Shown: piece after piece, positions 61,203 through 64,000 of the stretch
Layout: each line of letters begins with the position of its first letter
Position numbering within the stretch: position 1 is the stretch's first letter
NCBI GenBank assembly: GCA_044507525.1
Contig: JBIQJM010000005.1
Coordinates: 1 to 64,000, forward strand
Source of the DNA: Zeimonas sp044507525
GTDB lineage: Bacteria; Pseudomonadota; Gammaproteobacteria; Burkholderiales; Burkholderiaceae_E
Direction of reading: 5' to 3'
Length of the DNA stretch: 64,000 nucleotides
Translations under genes and position numbers: made by a program
The notes under the pieces: model-generated
The model's database searches: none
What the model was told of the DNA's origin: nothing
What the model saw: only the letters and a program-made list of their open reading frames with translations

Positions 61203-64000
61203 TACGCCGAACTGCACTGCGTCACGAACTTCTCGTTCCTTCGTGGCGCCTCGCATCCCGAAGAGCTCGTCGACCGCGCGAAGGCGCTCGGCTATTCGGC
61301 GCTCGCGATCACCGACGAATGCTCGCTCGCCGGTGTCGTGCGCGCGCACCTGCGCGCGCGCGACACCGGGCTGCCGCTCGTCGTCGGCGCCGAGTTCTCG
61401 TTGCGCGACGCCTTCGACGACGATGCACGGCTCGTGCTGCTCGCCACGACGCGCCACGGCTACGGAAACCTGTCGGAACTGATCACGCGCGCGCGCATGC
61501 GCGCCGGCAAGGGCAGGTATCGGCTGCTCGCCGACGATCTCGACGAAGGCATCGACGATTGCGTCGCGCTGCTGGTGCCCTCGCCCGCCGTCGCCGTCGA
61601 CGGGCCGCAGGGCGAACCCGCCGCGGAACGCCTGCTGCAGCAGGCGCGCTTCCTGCGCGAACGTTTCGACGAACGCTGCCGGCTCGGCGTCCCGCTGCTC
61701 GTGCGCGGCCACGACGCGGCGCTGCTCGAAGCCACGCGTCGCGTCGCCGACGCGGCCGGCCTGGCGCGCCTGGCGGTCGGCGACGTGCTGTGCCACCTGC
61801 GCTCGCGCAAGGCGCTGCAGGACACGCTCACCGCGATCCGGCTGAACACGCCGCTGAAGTCGCTCGGCTACGCGCTCGCGTCGAACGCCGAGCAGCACCT
61901 GCGCAGCCGACTGCGGCTGGGCCGGCTGTATCCGCGCGAGCTGCTCGACGAGACGGTCGAGATTGCCGCTCGCTGCCGTTTCTCGCTCGACGAACTGCGC
62001 TACGAGTATCCCGAGGAGATCGTCCCGCCCGATCAGACGCCCTCGAGCTGGCTGCGCACGCTCGCCTTCGAGGGCCTTCCCGCACGCTACCCCGGCGGCA
62101 CGCCGCCGAAGGTGCTCGAACAGATCGAACGCGAACTCGCGCTGATCGCCGAGCTGAAGTACGAACCGTACTTCCTCACCGTCGCCGACATCGTTCGCTT
62201 CGCGCGCAGCCGCAACATCCTGTGCCAGGGACGCGGCTCCGCGGCAAACTCGGCCGTCTGCTATTGCCTGGGCATCACCGAGGTCGACCCGGCGCGCGCG
62301 AGCGTGCTGTTCGAGCGCTTCATCAGCCGCGAGCGCAACGAGCCACCCGACATCGACGTCGACTTCGAGCACCAGCGCCGCGAGGAGGTCATCCAGTACC
62401 TCTACGACAAGTACGGCCGGCACCGCGCCGCGCTCACCGCCACCGTCATCTGCTACCGCTCGCGTTCGGCGCTGCGCGATACGGGGCGCGCGCTCGGCAT
62501 CGACCCGCGACGCATCGAGCAGCTCGCGCGCAGCCAGTCATGGTGGGACGCCGGCGTGCAGCCCGAACGACTGCGCGAAGCGGGCTTCGATCCCGGATCT
62601 CGCGTCGCGCGCCAATGGCTGGAGCTCGCCTCGATGCTGCGCGGTTTCCCGCGCCACCTGTCGCAGCACACCGGCGGCTTCGTCATCGCGCGCGACCGGC
62701 TCACGCGGCTCGTTCCGGTGGAGAACGCGGCAATGGCCGACCGCAGCGTCATCGAGTGGGACAAGGACGACCTCGACGCGCTCGGCCTGCTGAAGGTCGA
62801 CGTGCTCGCGCTCGGCATGCTGAGCGCGGTGCGGCGCGCGCTCGAGTTCATCGGTCGGCGACGCGGCTGCAGCTTCCGCATCCAGGACGTTCCGGCCGAG
62901 GACCCGGCCACCTACGAGATGATCGCGCGCGCCGACACGGTCGGCGTGTTCCAGATCGAGTCGCGCGCGCAGATGAGCATGCTGCCGCGGCTGAAGCCGC
63001 GCTGCTTCTACGATCTCGTCGTCGAGGTCGCGATCGTCCGACCCGGACCGATCCAGGGCGGCATGGTGCATCCGTACCTGCGCCGACGCCAGGGACTCGA
63101 GCCGGTCGTCTATCCGCGCGACGAGATCCGGCCCGCGCTGGAGCGCACGCTCGGCGTGCCGATCTTCCAGGAGCAGGTGATGCAGATCGCGATGCTCGCC
63201 GCCGGCTTCTCCGGCGGCGAGGCCGACGCGCTGCGCCGCGCGATGGCGGCGTGGCGTCGCCGCGGCGGGCTCGAGCCCTTCGAGCAGCGTGTCGTCGACG
63301 GCATGATGGCGCGCGGCTACGACCGCGCCTTCGCCGAGGCGATCTTCCGCCAGATCCAGGGCTTCGGGGAATACGGCTTCCCCGAGAGCCACGCGGCGAG
63401 CTTCGCGCTGCTGGTCTACGTGTCGAGCTGGATCAAGCGGCACGAGCCGGCGGCCTTTCTCGCCGCGCTGCTGAACAGCCAGCCGATGGGCTTCTACGCG
63501 CCGGCGCAACTGGTCCGCGACGCGCGCGAGCACGGCATCGAAGTGCGCGGCGCCGACGTGCTGGCGAGCGAGGTCGAGAGCACGCTCGAGGAGCGCTTCG
63601 ACGCCGACGCCGCGCGCTTCGAGACGGCAGCAGCGGTGGGCCTCGCCGCCGACGGCACCGGCGCGATGCCCGCGTACCGCGCGCCGGCCGACGGCAGCGC
63701 GATCGATCGCCGTCCGCAGCCCGCGGTGCGCCTGGGGTTGAACCGCGTACGCGGCCTGCCCGCGGCAGCCGCCGAAGCCATCGTCGCGGCACGCGAGGCA
63801 CGCCGGCGCGAACGCGGCGATGCGCAGTTCCCCTTCGACAGCGTCGAGGACCTCGCCCGCCGGGCCGCACTCGATGCACGCGCATTGAATGCGCTCGCGC
63901 AGGCCGACGCATTGCGCACGCTGGCCGGCCATCGCGCACAGGCGCACTGGGAAGCCGCGGCGATCCGGTCGATGCCCAAGCTGCTCGCCGAAGCGCGCTT
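61176..64000 (+). CDS. dnaE2: Error-prone DNA polymerase DnaE2 (ImuC), cut by window end
   Basis: The frame is open to the last base, covering about 940 residues of a protein usually near 1,050. The PHP domain starts YAELHCVTNFSFLRGASHPEEL. The palm has CQGRGSAANSAVCY and PPDIDVDFEHQRREEVIQYLY, with catalytic Asp residues, and YEMIARADTVGVFQIESRAQM and FGEYGFPESHAASFALLVY follow. It is the polymerase of the ImuA-ImuB-DnaE2 mutasome. GTG at 61176 or 61191. It is SOS-controlled by its own box. Confidence 0.95.
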   Translation, partial: MLPPAVLPRYAELHCVTNFSFLRGASHPEELVDRAKALGYSALAITDECSLAGVVRAHLRARDTGLPLVVGAEFSLRDAFDDDARLVLLATTRHGYGNLSELITRARMRAGKGRYRLLADDLDEGIDDCVALLVPSPAVAVDGPQGEPAAERLLQQARFLRERFDERCRLGVPLLVRGHDAALLEATRRVADAAGLARLAVGDVLCHLRSRKALQDTLTAIRLNTPLKSLGYALASNAEQHLRSRLRLGRLYPRELLDETVEIAARCRFSLDELRYEYPEEIVPPDQTPSSWLRTLAFEGLPARYPGGTPPKVLEQIERELALIAELKYEPYFLTVADIVRFARSRNILCQGRGSAANSAVCYCLGITEVDPARASVLFERFISRERNEPPDIDVDFEHQRREEVIQYLYDKYGRHRAALTATVICYRSRSALRDTGRALGIDPRRIEQLARSQSWWDAGVQPERLREAGFDPGSRVARQWLELASMLRGFPRHLSQHTGGFVIARDRLTRLVPVENAAMADRSVIEWDKDDLDALGLLKVDVLALGMLSAVRRALEFIGRRRGCSFRIQDVPAEDPATYEMIARADTVGVFQIESRAQMSMLPRLKPRCFYDLVVEVAIVRPGPIQGGMVHPYLRRRQGLEPVVYPRDEIRPALERTLGVPIFQEQVMQIAMLAAGFSGGEADALRRAMAAWRRRGGLEPFEQRVVDGMMARGYDRAFAEAIFRQIQGFGEYGFPESHAASFALLVYVSSWIKRHEPAAFLAALLNSQPMGFYAPAQLVRDAREHGIEVRGADVLASEVESTLEERFDADAARFETAAAVGLAADGTGAMPAYRAPADGSAIDRRPQPAVRLGLNRVRGLPAAAAEAIVAAREARRRERGDAQFPFDSVEDLARRAALDARALNALAQADALRTLAGHRAQAHWEAAAIRSMPKLLAEAR

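Overview
The window is GC-rich, densely coded DNA from a Gram-negative bacterium, most likely a betaproteobacterium of the Burkholderiales type. The gene order dapA-bamC-metallohydrolase, the block pyrG-kdsA-DUF1330-eno-ftsB, a lexA-imuA-imuB cassette with an E. coli-type SOS box, and the cytochrome b/ferredoxin/reductase fusion at the left edge all fit that group. No rRNA, tRNA, CRISPR array, insertion sequence or phage gene was recognised.

Layout. 0-9 kb: end of a membrane flavo-iron-sulfur fusion, an FKBP isomerase, an Ala-rich lipoprotein, the tight operon methyltransferase-dapA-bamC-metallohydrolase, and a PAS/GGDEF/EAL protein. 9-19 kb: an M50 protease, the yciO/PHP/hydrolase group, an acyl-CoA synthetase with a membrane hydrolase, and a three-gene cassette of PQQ sugar dehydrogenase, cytochrome c and TonB receptor. 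19-25.5 kb: gamma carbonic anhydrase, the pyrG-kdsA-DUF1330-eno-ftsB block and a CDF metal exporter. 25.5-31.3 kb: 3-oxoacid CoA-transferase, a coupled SDR-P450-thioesterase operon, and ETF-ubiquinone oxidoreductase. 31.4-35.2 kb: an RNA-binding protein diverging from the SOS operon lexA-imuA-imuB. 35.2-40.5 kb: a DksA/TraR protein behind an FNR-like box, a ugp cluster without ugpC, and a UdgX-type uracil-DNA glycosylase.

40.6-61.1 kb looks like one catabolic region bracketed by two LysR regulators. It holds two substrate-binding proteins, a complete Liv-type importer with fused permease subunits, two proteins each made of three RidA-like domains, a maleate isomerase/Asp-Glu racemase-family enzyme, a BadI/MenB-like hydratase, a glutaconate-type CoA-transferase pair, a CaiB-type CoA-transferase, a VOC epimerase, a DHDPS-family aldolase and HyuA/HyuB. 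No oxygenase is present. Import, ATP-dependent opening of a cyclic amide, enamine hydrolysis, CoA activation and hydrolytic or beta-oxidation steps would fit. The substrate is unknown.

The right edge (from 61.18 kb) is dnaE2 (imuC), cut off by the window end, with its own near-perfect SOS box. The mutagenic-repair cassette is therefore split into two LexA-controlled units about 26 kb apart. Main unusual points: the triple-RidA proteins and their island, the inverted repeat enclosing the lexA SOS box, UgpA without a canonical start codon, UdgX, and altered active-site residues in the EAL domain.
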